From Aliikangiella marina (GTDB lineage: Bacteria; Pseudomonadota; Gammaproteobacteria; Enterobacterales; Kangiellaceae): DNA of 64,000 bases. Made by a program: the position numbers and the translations under genes. The stretch lies in assembly GCF_007004765.1 (NCBI RefSeq), contig NZ_VIKR01000001.1, forward strand, positions 992,001-1,056,000, given 5' to 3'. Below are positions 1-8,183 of this stretch, piece after piece (position 1 is the stretch's first letter; the number at the start of each line of letters is the position of its first letter). The notes under the pieces are model-generated. The model did not search any database, had not been told where the DNA came from, and worked only from the letters and a program-made list of their open reading frames with translations.

Positions 1-259
1 CAATAAACCTCCGATAGTACCACCTGTCCTGGGTAGTGCCGGTCACAATGCTGGTTAAAGCAACTAATGCAAGATTGTCCATTAAAAGCAGCCACCGTCA
101 AAAATTCTTAAAAAAAACCAAAATACAACGATTCTTCAAACGCTCATATACACGGTGACCCTATAGGATAACTGAGTCAGCTAGAAAGGATAATCAAAAG
201 GAAGGTTAAACGCGAAGGCGTTTAATCATAATGCAATTAATGAAGATTAGGAGGTCTAT
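1..259. other. Left-edge intergenic region
   Basis: No convincing gene. A minus-strand frame opens with ATG at 80-82 and runs off the left edge without a stop, but it is under 30 codons and has no clear ribosome binding site. A plus-strand frame ending at 58 could be the tail of an upstream gene. Neither can be judged from the window. The last bases hold a strong Shine-Dalgarno, AGGAGG at 249-254, which fixes the start of the next gene. Confidence 0.4.
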
Positions 260-1150
260 ATGCTTTCTCAAGAACAATTTATAAATCAATTATTTGAATT
301 AAGAGCTCAGTATCGAACCGACAACGCTTGGGTCGGTAGTTGGGATGAAAGTTGGAATGATGATGAGGTCTTGGCTAAATTCATCCGCTGTGCATTTAAT
401 TTGTATGAAGCCACAGCGAGGAACAACTTGAAGCTTACCTTGTTGGGAGGAACTGAAATTCGTTTGGATGACCAGTACATTCGAAACTTCGGAGTCACAG
501 GGGTGAATGGAATACAGGATGAGTCGACTCGGATTCATATCAGAAATGCAAGAGAGAGGTGGCTCAAAAATTATTTATATACAGGCAACAAGCCGCCTAA
601 ACCTTACGCCCCAGTCAATGGTACAGGCAGTATTCTGAGCGAAAAAAGCTGGACGCCAATTCTTAATGACGCGTTAATTATCGGCGCTATAACGGGTGGG
701 CAAGATTTTGCTTTGGCGTTAACACCTGAGGAGCAAAATGCATGGAAATTAATGTTTCCGGAAGACCGCGATGATCCAAACACTGCTCGCCCACTTGGTG
801 GAAAAATTAATCATTTGGTCGATCAGTTTGGACAAGGAAAGTCCAAATGGAAACGCTTTTTAAAAACTAGAAAGGACATGTTTATCGATCCCGGGTATCG
901 AAATTTAAGAGTGTTTTCGCGAGAGTTGCTTGGTCTATACTTTGCTGGTTATGAGCCGGTTTTTACCTCTCAACAGCTTGGCTTTAGGCCCTCAAATAAG
1001 CCGAACCCTCTGGATTTTAAGATCTATCTCCACAAATTACGAAAGTTAGGTTTCCAAAATAGTGTTGCGAATAGGCGTGTTTTAATGCAAGAGATTTCTA
1101 AATTTTTATTTGATGATGCTCAAGCCTTGGGCCAGGATTGGACTGACTAG
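260..1150 (+). CDS. Protein of unknown family, paralogue A (296 aa)
   Basis: I do not recognise this family. The start is supported by AGGAGG five bases upstream. There is no signal peptide or membrane segment, so it is probably cytoplasmic or exported by an unconventional route. It is clearly paralogous to the protein at 13879-14808, sharing the N-terminal pattern MLSxExFxxQLxxLR, LTxLGGTEIR (about residues 59-68), GSILSExxWTPIxND (123-137), RELLGL (221-226) and GFRP (241-244). Conservation spans the whole length and is densest around LGGTEIR and WTPIxND, which I would expect to be the functional centre. It stands alone, followed by a strong hairpin, so it is probably monocistronic. No catalytic assignment is justified. 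Confidence 0.8.
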   Translation: MLSQEQFINQLFELRAQYRTDNAWVGSWDESWNDDEVLAKFIRCAFNLYEATARNNLKLTLLGGTEIRLDDQYIRNFGVTGVNGIQDESTRIHIRNARERWLKNYLYTGNKPPKPYAPVNGTGSILSEKSWTPILNDALIIGAITGGQDFALALTPEEQNAWKLMFPEDRDDPNTARPLGGKINHLVDQFGQGKSKWKRFLKTRKDMFIDPGYRNLRVFSRELLGLYFAGYEPVFTSQQLGFRPSNKPNPLDFKIYLHKLRKLGFQNSVANRRVLMQEISKFLFDDAQALGQDWTD

Positions 1151-1169
1151 TGAAGCTAGCAAGTGCAAG

Positions 1170-1197
1170 GAGCTGACAGCTTTAAAACTGTCAGCTC
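1170..1197 (+). terminator. Perfect 10-bp hairpin after paralogue A
   Basis: GAGCTGACAG (1170-1179) and CTGTCAGCTC (1188-1197) pair perfectly around an 8-base loop, 20 bases after the stop of the upstream gene. The following bases are TTAAATAT rather than a clean T run, so termination may be imperfect. Confidence 0.65.
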
Positions 1198-1458
1198 TTA
1201 AATATCATACTTGGCTAAGGTTAAGTGTGTTTAAAATTACCGTAAGCTGAATGGCTCAACTCCACTATATCAATTCAAACAAGTGCCAATGAAATTAATA
1301 CCCGTTAATGTTTGGCCTAGTAAAGAAGCGGAATCTAAAACAAAAAAGAGATTCGGTTTGCTCACAAAATATTGCGTATAGGACATACTGTCCAAGGAAC
1401 CTTACAAAAAATATAGTGTCTATCAGCAAAACACAGAAAACAAAGGTAGAACACTAAT

Positions 1459-1740
1459 ATGAAAAAATTATTGCTCGTTGTATTTACAGTGGCTATTTCA
1501 TCTGTTGCATTTTATGCGATTGCAGGCGATAAAAAATATTCAACTATCCAATCATGTACCGACTTGTTGCCAGAAGGGCATAAATTTACCATAACAATCA
1601 ATGCCTCAGTTGATACGAATGAAAAAGAGCGAAAAATGACGGGCCAACTTAATATTAGTGATGAAGCAAAGTCGAATAATGCGGATTTAGACAGTAAGCT
1701 AGGACCCTTTAAAGCGTGTATTGTGAAGATTATTAAATAA
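1459..1740 (+). CDS. Small secreted protein of unknown function (93 aa)
   Basis: It begins with a clear Sec signal peptide (MKK, hydrophobic stretch, cleavage near AIAG at residues 20-23). The mature part is about 70 residues, rich in charged and polar residues, with two cysteines (in QSCTDLL and FKACIVK) that could form a periplasmic disulfide. I do not recognise the family. It has its own upstream region and no close partner; the next feature downstream is a hexanucleotide repeat array. A periplasmic or secreted location is inferred from the signal peptide only. Confidence 0.7.
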   Translation: MKKLLLVVFTVAISSVAFYAIAGDKKYSTIQSCTDLLPEGHKFTITINASVDTNEKERKMTGQLNISDEAKSNNADLDSKLGPFKACIVKIIK

Positions 1741-1830
1741 CCGTTCAATTAATTAACTCAACATTTTACAAAAGACTGATTCAAGCTGTTGTTTGCAATG
1801 AATCGATACGCTAGCAGCAAGCGCAAGAGA

Positions 1831-1896
1831 AAGAACAAGAATAAGAACAAGAATAAAAACAAGAACAAGAACAAGAACAAGAACAAGAACAAGAAC
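1831..1896. repeat. AAGAAC hexanucleotide array, 11 units
   Basis: Eleven consecutive six-base units fit AAGAAC. The first five include variants AAGAAT and AAAAAC; the last six are identical. The array lies in the 337-base gap between the small secreted protein and the first DUF3667 gene and is in no evident gene. Uniform units at one end and decayed units at the other are typical of slippage-driven growth. Nothing else stands out in this gap. Confidence 0.9.
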
Positions 1897-2077
1897 AGCC
1901 CTTAGCGCTTTATGGACGAGTAGAGATCGGTGAAAAATCCGAGTTGAATCAGTCGATTACCCATCCAAATCGGAATATCAAGCCAAGTCGATGGAACTTG
2001 TCGCTTTCATTTTTGAAAAACGCTAAGATAGTCTTATTAAAATAATCATAAAACATTGTTTCTGGGATATTCTGCGC

Positions 2078-2839
2078 GTGGTAACAAGCTGTAAAAATTG
2101 TGGGAATACGCTAGCGGGTAAGTTTTGTAGCCATTGTGGCCAGAAAAACACCGTAGATCGAATCAACTTTAAATATCTTTCACAGCAGTTTACAACGGAC
2201 GTTCTTCAGTTTGAACGCGGTTTCCTTTACACCATCGCTTCTTTATTTTATCGACCCGGACAGGTTATTAATGATTACATCAATGGGAAAAGAGCGCCTT
2301 ACACCAAACCTTTTAGCTACCTTGTAGTCATCATTGCTATCTACATTTATTTATCAATTACTTTTGGTTTCGGAACGATCATGCAAGATCTTTTAACCGG
2401 TATTCAGAATGGACTAACCAATGAAGAAAGAGAGTCTCCGTCAACCATTGTGTCTGTTTTGAGCTGGTTTAACAGCCACTATATCGCATCGGTTCTGGTT
2501 TCGGTTCCCTTTTTTGCATTAGCGACACGATTAGCTTTTTATAAATCAGCGCTTAATCTTTATGAGCATTTCGTGCTCAATCTTTATCTGTCCTGTCAGC
2601 GCATGATCATTTACGCCATTTTGGGACCACTTTCACTGTTATGGAAAGGCTTTGAACCCATTCCTGTCGTATTTTCTTTGCTTTATACAATTTTCGCCTA
2701 TTTTCAAATATTCAATCAGTTTTCATTGAAACGAAGAACGATTTCAATACTCGCGACTTATCTGATTTTTACCACATTAGCGTTATTATTGTTGGTAAGT
2801 ATTACCGTGCTTCATATTGAATTTTTAGCAAGTGATTGA
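2078..2839 (+). CDS. DUF3667-type membrane protein, copy 1 (253 aa)
   Basis: The N-terminus carries a short zinc ribbon, CxxC near residues 5-8 and CSHC near 18-21, ending in GQK. A soluble stretch containing FxRGFLYT and FYRPGQVINDYINGKRxPYTKP follows, then about five hydrophobic segments. This is the layout of DUF3667 inner-membrane proteins, whose function is unknown. The start is GTG at 2078; the conserved CxxC begins at codon 5, so little can be missing. A second, divergent copy follows 170 bases downstream. The zinc-ribbon fold and membrane location are inferred from motifs and hydropathy. Confidence 0.75.
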   Translation: MVTSCKNCGNTLAGKFCSHCGQKNTVDRINFKYLSQQFTTDVLQFERGFLYTIASLFYRPGQVINDYINGKRAPYTKPFSYLVVIIAIYIYLSITFGFGTIMQDLLTGIQNGLTNEERESPSTIVSVLSWFNSHYIASVLVSVPFFALATRLAFYKSALNLYEHFVLNLYLSCQRMIIYAILGPLSLLWKGFEPIPVVFSLLYTIFAYFQIFNQFSLKRRTISILATYLIFTTLALLLLVSITVLHIEFLASD

Positions 2840-3008
2840 TTCAAGGGTAGGGCTGACCGCTTGCTTGGTAAAAACGGGTAATTTTCTAGCAACATCGTCA
2901 CGTTAGCGGAGTCAGAGACAAACTTATTCTCATTTTTTGTGATCATTCGACTGGATAATTGAACAACATGCTAGGGTTTCAAGTTTACTTTTCGATAAGA
3001 GAGTCATA

Positions 3009-3797
3009 ATGTCTAAAGATAACTATCATGGTCAGCGATGCCTTAATTGCGGATCGCAATTAACCGGACCTTACTGTTCAGAGTGTGGTCAAAAGCATAT
3101 TGCGGGCAATTTAACTAGCAGATATTTTATTGATGCTTTTTTAGAAGCGATTACCAACACGGATTCTCGGGCATTTCGAACCTTAAAAGACTTGATTTTA
3201 TATCCAGGCTACGTTGCAAAACGCTATGTCACAGGAAGTCGTCAGTATTATGTAAACCCCTTAAGGCTTTGTTTTCTCATAATTGGTGCTTATTTGGCCA
3301 TTCTTGCTTTAAATGGATGGATTTCGCCTGTGGTAGATAGTAGCTTGGCGCAACAAAACATGGCTGATAAAGAATCTAGCGTATTTAGTGTTAAATTTTA
3401 TAAGGTTTGGTATGACTTGTATTCAAACCACCGGCTATTCATTTACTTGGGCGCAATGCCGGTTGCTGCCATTGCGATTCGATATGCGTTTTACCAGTCA
3501 GGCTACAACTATATCGCGACATTAACCATGCTACTTTATGCTGGGTCGCTTTATAGTTTGTATGGTATTTTGGTCGTTGTTACATTTCTAATTTTTAATG
3601 TTGATTTTTTCTCAATGAGTAGAAAGATGATCGAGATTATTATCGGTTTGATTGTTTATTATCAATCGGTAAAATTATTCTATAGTTTCGGATGGATAAA
3701 AAGCCTATTTTCTACTTTGTGGATATTTATTTTGCTGACTGTTGCTGCATATTTGGTCACGTTTGCAGCAAGTGGATTAATTGCCAATTGGCATTAA
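3009..3797 (+). CDS. DUF3667-type membrane protein, copy 2 (262 aa)
   Basis: Same architecture as the preceding gene: zinc ribbon (RCLNCGSQL, YCSECGQKH; residues 11-30), then FRTLKDLILYPGYVAKRYVTGSRxxYVNP, then about five hydrophobic segments. The middle motif matches copy 1 position for position (LYPGYVAKRYVTGSRQYYVNP against FYRPGQVINDYINGKRAPYTKP), so the pair arose by an old duplication. A GAGAG ribosome site precedes the ATG. The next gene begins 21 bases after the stop, suggesting co-transcription with a secreted protein. Function unknown. Confidence 0.75.
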   Translation: MSKDNYHGQRCLNCGSQLTGPYCSECGQKHIAGNLTSRYFIDAFLEAITNTDSRAFRTLKDLILYPGYVAKRYVTGSRQYYVNPLRLCFLIIGAYLAILALNGWISPVVDSSLAQQNMADKESSVFSVKFYKVWYDLYSNHRLFIYLGAMPVAAIAIRYAFYQSGYNYIATLTMLLYAGSLYSLYGILVVVTFLIFNVDFFSMSRKMIEIIIGLIVYYQSVKLFYSFGWIKSLFSTLWIFILLTVAAYLVTFAASGLIANWH

Positions 3798-3818
3798 GGG
3801 TATTTTAAACGTTAGGTT

Positions 3819-4634
3819 ATGAAGATGGTGCTGGTTAGAGTAGTTATATTATTAACAATACTATTTGTTTCGTTAAATTGTGGTTTAAAACTAAAAGCTG
3901 AGACTCCCTTAGATCTTGATGTTTCAGTCAGAAACACAACGATTTCTGAGCAGGATATATTCTTGTTTCTTGAAGGACATCTTTACCCTCATAAATTTCG
4001 AATTTCTGCCCATGTTCCCTTTCAGTACGAACAACTTAAGGGAGATTACACTTATTATGAATTACAAAAATTCACATTTTCCTCAAGAACAAACCAATGG
4101 ACTAAAATTGACGCTAAAACCTATCATCAGAACGCTTCAATCACGAAAGCGAATAAAAATGTTATAGCGATCGTTAAGCCTGGATTAAATAAAGTGGTAT
4201 ATACCTATAAAGGCGATTATCAACAACCTTACCAATTAACGGCTAAAAAAATCTACAATGCAGAAGGTAAGGTGGTTACCAATGTTGACTATCATTTTGA
4301 CGCAAACAACCATACTTTGACAATAATTGAAAAAAACAATAAGAATAAGGTGAACAAAAAAATTACTAATCAGTACAACAGTGACAAATTAGTACTCTCG
4401 ACAGAGGAAGTCTATCCAAAAACCGAAAGAGTTATTAATGTTCAATATGATTACAATGATAAAGGTTTGGTAAGCAAAGTTATTATCGATGCTAACATTG
4501 AGGGAGTAGAACCTACGACTCGAAATATTCATTATGTTTTTAATGAAAATGATGATTGGATATCCGCTACAGTATTAACACAGCAAGGACCGAAATCAGT
4601 GAATCAGTTTAAAGTAAAAAGGGTACTCAGGTAG
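3819..4634 (+). CDS. Secreted protein with YD-like strands (271 aa)
   Basis: The N-terminus is a signal peptide (residues 1 to about 28, ending CGLKLKAET). The rest is polar, lysine- and asparagine-rich and strongly beta-predicted. From about residue 150 it contains short tyrosine-centred strands such as YNAEGKVVTNVDYHFD, YDYNDKGLVSKV and HYVFNENDDWISATV, which resemble RHS/YD-type beta-hairpins without the full repeat. It probably shares a transcript with the second DUF3667 gene. I cannot name the family; periplasmic or surface location is inferred. Confidence 0.65.
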   Translation: MKMVLVRVVILLTILFVSLNCGLKLKAETPLDLDVSVRNTTISEQDIFLFLEGHLYPHKFRISAHVPFQYEQLKGDYTYYELQKFTFSSRTNQWTKIDAKTYHQNASITKANKNVIAIVKPGLNKVVYTYKGDYQQPYQLTAKKIYNAEGKVVTNVDYHFDANNHTLTIIEKNNKNKVNKKITNQYNSDKLVLSTEEVYPKTERVINVQYDYNDKGLVSKVIIDANIEGVEPTTRNIHYVFNENDDWISATVLTQQGPKSVNQFKVKRVLR

Positions 4635-4751
4635 CTTTGAATAATTCAAAGTCTTGATTAAAAGATGAGTGTAAGTAACACAGACTAAAAAGCTGGTCAC
4701 AGTGTCAACTTTCAGCTTAATCCGAGTGACGTCAAAGTAGAAACCGCTGAT

Positions 4752-5656
4752 TTAAACATCATTCATAGAAAAAGGGTAAGTAAACAGCACTAGGTGTACG
4801 AGATTCAGTAAGGTATGAGACAGTATTGCCACTTCTATTCTTTGGGTTATTTGATAAGCTAAGCCATAACCAATGCCCGCCACAGTTGATGCGACAACGT
4901 AACCAATACCACCAGCAAAATGAACTAAGCCAAATAGCAATGATGCGACAATTAAGGGAATGGTTTTGTGCCACAAAGAATCTTTTTCGAAGAGGTAATA
5001 CAGTCGCTGTTGGATAAAACCTCTAAAAAAAGTTTCCTCAGCCAAACAGACTGAAATATTTGTAAGGTTAAAAAAAGGACCAGAAACCGATAATCAAATA
5101 GATAGGTTAAATTTATCCCAATGAGGTTGAAAGCATAGCCCCCACCCAAGACGAATATAATAGTCGCGGTCGTAACCATTAGCGCACGCGATAATGTGCG
5201 GTATCTGAGTCGATTACTAGAAGGAACAACGGCCAAAAAAAAGATTAATCCCCCCAATGTCTTATCAAAATTGAAGTAAGTTGTATAGGTAGTTGATTGA
5301 CCTTTAACGAATTGCGTATCCACAAGTATTTGGTTCTCGAAGCCAGGGAGAATTCGAAATCCTAATCCTAAAAAAAGCGTACCAGCCAGAATACCGGCGA
5401 TTATCCGCATAGACTTCGGGCCAGTAGCGTTAATCGCTAACGAAGCAATCAGCATTAGGGCTAAAAATGCGACTCCAGTAAATGAAACAAAACCGAGACC
5501 AAATAGAGCGATAAAAGTAGCTATCAGGAAAATAGACCAAATAGGTAATTTTGTACCACCGAATTGATAGTACCCAAAGTATTTTGAGATAGCAGTTAGA
5601 ACAACCATGACGATTGCGACCAATACTGAAGACTCAATCTCGCTAGAAAATTGCAC
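4752..5656 (-). pseudogene. CPBP-type intramembrane protease, frameshifted at a poly-T run
   Basis: Two overlapping minus-strand frames together make one CPBP (CAAX-protease and bacteriocin-processing) protein. The 5' frame (from 5656) gives the multi-pass N-terminus; the other frame gives AEETFFRGF, LLFGLVHF and LSHTLLNLVH, the EExxxRG, FxxxH and HxxxN motifs of the active site. The frames join across seven A bases at 5070-5076 (T on the coding strand). One more T would fuse them into about 301 residues, normal for the family. In the sequence as given, translation from the start ends as a truncated product without the catalytic motifs. Real mutation, slippage or an assembly error are all possible. 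Confidence 0.75.
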
Positions 5657-5929
5657 TCAATGAATTCCTTTTGATTTTTTGATGAGACTAATTGAAATTG
5701 TCATGAAAAACAACGTTAAGGTAAGGAGTCCTATTAGTTATTGATCGAGTGCTCGACGTTCAGGAAAGAGAATAAATTGAGCTGCAATATTTAGCTATCG
5801 ATCGAACCCTTGATTTTGATTATAACTGCTGAATTAAATATACTAACTTCACTATCTGTCATTAAAGCGTGATTTAAAAAAGCGGTTAATATATGACGAC
5901 ATACCTATTGAAAAATAACCAATTACTTA

Positions 5930-6658
5930 ATGGAAAATAGTATGGATAAGAATAATTGTGTAACGTCTTTGATACGCCAAGCAATAGACTTCTCCGGTAA
6001 CGGAGAATATTCAAAAGCCATTAACTTACTCACACAGGCGATTTTAATTGAACCGGACAATGAACAAGCCTTTTTTGAAAGAGGAATGGCTTATCTTGAA
6101 TTAAATAATGAGCCTGATGCTTTGGCGGATTTTGATCGCGCGTTACAGATAAACCCGGAATACAGTGGAGCAAGAGATTGGCGCTCTCGAACATTAAGCG
6201 CTCTTGGTAAATATGACGCGGCTGCCGACGAGAAGTTGAGAAATTTAAGAAAGAATCCGAACGGAAAATATGGAATGGGGGTGAGCCCTCAATCATGGGC
6301 TGATTGTGCAACTGCATTTATTGCGGCTGGAAAACACACTAAAGCTAGGGAATTGTTAGAAGAATATTTTTTAGACTACGTAACAAAAGTAGAATCCTAT
6401 GCGAATTATGAAACTGCACCGATGAGAATTTTATCTAAGTTGTTAATTCAATCTGGAGCGTTTGAACGCGCTTCTGAATATGCGAAAACAGCGTACCACA
6501 GTCAACATCAAGTTCCGGCCGACATATTAGCATACGCACTAGCATTAGAGGCATCTGGAGATATCGATGGCGCGAAAAAACTGTCTGCTGAAGCCATGAA
6601 AATTAATGATCAAATGCCAGGAGCAAAGCAGTTATATCAAAGACTGAGCAAATATTAG
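5930..6658 (+). CDS. TPR-repeat protein (242 aa)
   Basis: At least three tetratricopeptide repeats fill residues 14 to about 110: a GEYSKAINLLTQAILIEPDN helix pair, then AFFERGMAYLELNNEPDALADFDRAL and the next unit, with helical repeats continuing to the C-terminus. No signal peptide or membrane segment is visible, so a cytoplasmic adaptor is likely. Two starts are possible: ATG at 5930 or ATG at 5942 (MDKNN), the latter preceded by GGAAAA; the difference is four residues. It stands alone between the CPBP gene and the minus-strand YopT-like protease gene. Binding partner unknown. Confidence 0.8.
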   Translation: MENSMDKNNCVTSLIRQAIDFSGNGEYSKAINLLTQAILIEPDNEQAFFERGMAYLELNNEPDALADFDRALQINPEYSGARDWRSRTLSALGKYDAAADEKLRNLRKNPNGKYGMGVSPQSWADCATAFIAAGKHTKARELLEEYFLDYVTKVESYANYETAPMRILSKLLIQSGAFERASEYAKTAYHSQHQVPADILAYALALEASGDIDGAKKLSAEAMKINDQMPGAKQLYQRLSKY

Positions 6659-6741
6659 GTCGAGAGTCAAATATAGGAATGTCCGAGTCAATGTTAATTG
6701 TATCTAACGCTTGTACAGTTGCTCACATAAGCACTTTATGA

Positions 6742-7446
6742 CTAAAGTCGCATTTGAAATAAGCGCGCATGTTGTGGCTTGCCGTATCTGTCCCCAAGAG
6801 TTTGCAGCAAACGGGTCGCTGATGCTTTATCAGTGGCTTTAAACTCACCAAAGTTCGGATCGAAGATATGATAATCATGATTAAATACGCCACCTGATAC
6901 ATAGGCTGCGATTGCATGTTGACCATTTTGAGTTTGAAAAACGATAGCGTAACAATGTTTCTCGTTGAGACTATTCGCTAAATTACCCCATCCAACTTGT
7001 GCCGGCGCTCCGACATTAGTACATCCAAATCGAGAGAGTATCTGCCGGGGAATATTATCACCTCTATGTTCGAGCTCTGGCACTGTGTCTGATACTGCAT
7101 CGATTAAGGGTTGTCTTTCTTGCCCTAAGCCTTGTTGCCCCATAATTTTGGCAACCATTAACATCTTTTCTAAACCGTCAGTGGCTTCCTTCATTCGGTT
7201 GAGCCTTGCATTTGAAACTCGTTGCTCTTTTCCTAATGCGTCAATAAGCGCCGGAGAGTAGAAATTTTGAAATCGCATTGGCGCAGATGTGGTGGGATTA
7301 CTCCATGTATCTAAAGTATCACTTAATATCAAATGACACCATTTAGCACATAATGTGACGCATAAGCCTTCTAGGCCACCACCAACTAATCCGACAGCTG
7401 TACGGTAGTCTTTTTGTACAAATTTTTGAGAACAACTAAAAGTCAT
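6742..7446 (-). CDS. YopT/C58-like cysteine protease (234 aa)
   Basis: The sequence fits the papain-fold YopT/AvrPphB clan. Cys29 lies in GLCVTLCAKW, matching the family pattern GxCxxLxxxW; His177 lies in GQHAIAAY; Asp196 lies in HIFDPNFGEF, matching FDPNxGxF. Order and C-H-D spacing match known members, which cleave host GTPases or kinases as secreted effectors. Only 28 residues precede the catalytic Cys, so this is almost a bare protease domain without a recognisable secretion signal. The start is supported by AAGGAGA upstream of ATG 7446. It is monocistronic and antiparallel to the TPR gene. Proteolysis is inferred from motifs; the target could be host, competitor or self. Confidence 0.75.
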   Translation of the reverse strand: MTFSCSQKFVQKDYRTAVGLVGGGLEGLCVTLCAKWCHLILSDTLDTWSNPTTSAPMRFQNFYSPALIDALGKEQRVSNARLNRMKEATDGLEKMLMVAKIMGQQGLGQERQPLIDAVSDTVPELEHRGDNIPRQILSRFGCTNVGAPAQVGWGNLANSLNEKHCYAIVFQTQNGQHAIAAYVSGGVFNHDYHIFDPNFGEFKATDKASATRLLQTLGDRYGKPQHARLFQMRL

Positions 7447-7739
7447 GATGATCTCCTTCTCATTCTGCTGACTTAGTTAAATTAAGATAGCATAGCTTGG
7501 AACTTATGTGAGTATAATCACTCTTCAATATCTCAATTAGTTAACAGGCGCGCGCCGAAACTATTAAATTCAGTTCAAGCCATCACTAGCGGCCATGCCA
7601 CTCTCCGTTATTTTCATATCGATTTTAAACAACATTAACACGATAAACAGATTTAATACCGCCGGTATTATTAGCTAGTGAGATATTTGTTCTAATTGGT
7701 TATAATCCGTGTCATTCAAAATCTTAGGACAATTACAAT

Positions 7740-7904
7740 ATGAGCGAGTTAGGTTCGGACCCAAACACAAATGCAGAAGATGGTTCACCAAAGGCGAGTG
7801 GCAACAAAAAGGGTGCAGTATTTAAAGCGTTATTAATTGGATTTGGTGTTGGCGTGATGTTTATTGTAGCTGCGAAACTGGTTAATTTTGCGATTAATGT
7901 TTGA
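7740..7904 (+). CDS. Small single-pass membrane peptide (54 aa)
   Basis: ATG at 7740 opens a 54-codon frame ending TGA at 7902-7904. The first 27 residues are hydrophilic (MSELGSDPNTN start, then lysines), followed by one hydrophobic segment, about residues 28-50 (KALLIGFGVGVMFIVAAKLV), consistent with a tail-anchored inner-membrane peptide. Lysines precede the segment, so the N-terminus is probably cytoplasmic. No strong Shine-Dalgarno is evident (AGGACAATTACAAT precedes). The codon pattern and the clean soluble-plus-membrane layout argue for a real gene. Confidence 0.55.
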   Translation: MSELGSDPNTNAEDGSPKASGNKKGAVFKALLIGFGVGVMFIVAAKLVNFAINV

Positions 7905-8004
7905 TTTATACCGGAAGGAATCGGTAAAAATCGATATCGCCCTGGCATGACCAATTAACTGAAATGCAATCTAAATAACCCGTTTATTCTAGAATGACTA
8001 TTAA

Positions 8005-8145
8005 ATCCTTGTCCAAGTGAAGAGACTGTATAAAAAGGCAATTGATTTAGGTGGTCGTTGTAAAGGCAAGCCGGATCAGCGTGGCCCTCGATTCTCAGCT
8101 TATGTAAGAGACCTAGACAATAATAAATTAGTTTTTGCTACGTGA
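8005..8145 (+). pseudogene. C-terminal remnant of a VOC/glyoxalase-family gene
   Basis: After an in-frame stop at 8002-8004, this frame encodes about 46 residues ending in TGA. It contains the C-terminal signature of small glyoxalase/bleomycin-resistance (VOC) proteins: an FYxxAxxxGG-like helix (YKKAIDLGGRCKGKPDQRG) followed by FSAYVRDLDNNKLVFAT, matching the family pattern AxVxDPDGxxIE with decayed residues. The metal-binding glutamate expected near NKLVF is replaced. The N-terminal two thirds of a normal VOC protein are missing. It is probably a deletion relic. Confidence 0.6.
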
Positions 8146-8156
8146 AATGTTTGTGA

Positions 8157-8181
8157 TAAAAAAGGGAGCGTAAGCTCCCTT
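8157..8181 (-). terminator. Rho-independent terminator of ydbH-ynbE-ydbL
   Basis: Read on the minus strand, AAGGGAGC pairs with GCTCCCTT around a 4-base loop (8162-8181), followed by a run of T from the A run beginning at about 8157. It starts three bases after the ydbL stop codon. Confidence 0.85.
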
Positions 8182-8183
8182 AG

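Noticed and set aside
1-82. Partial minus-strand frame at the left edge
   Set aside because: Fewer than 30 codons visible, no ribosome site and no recognisable family.
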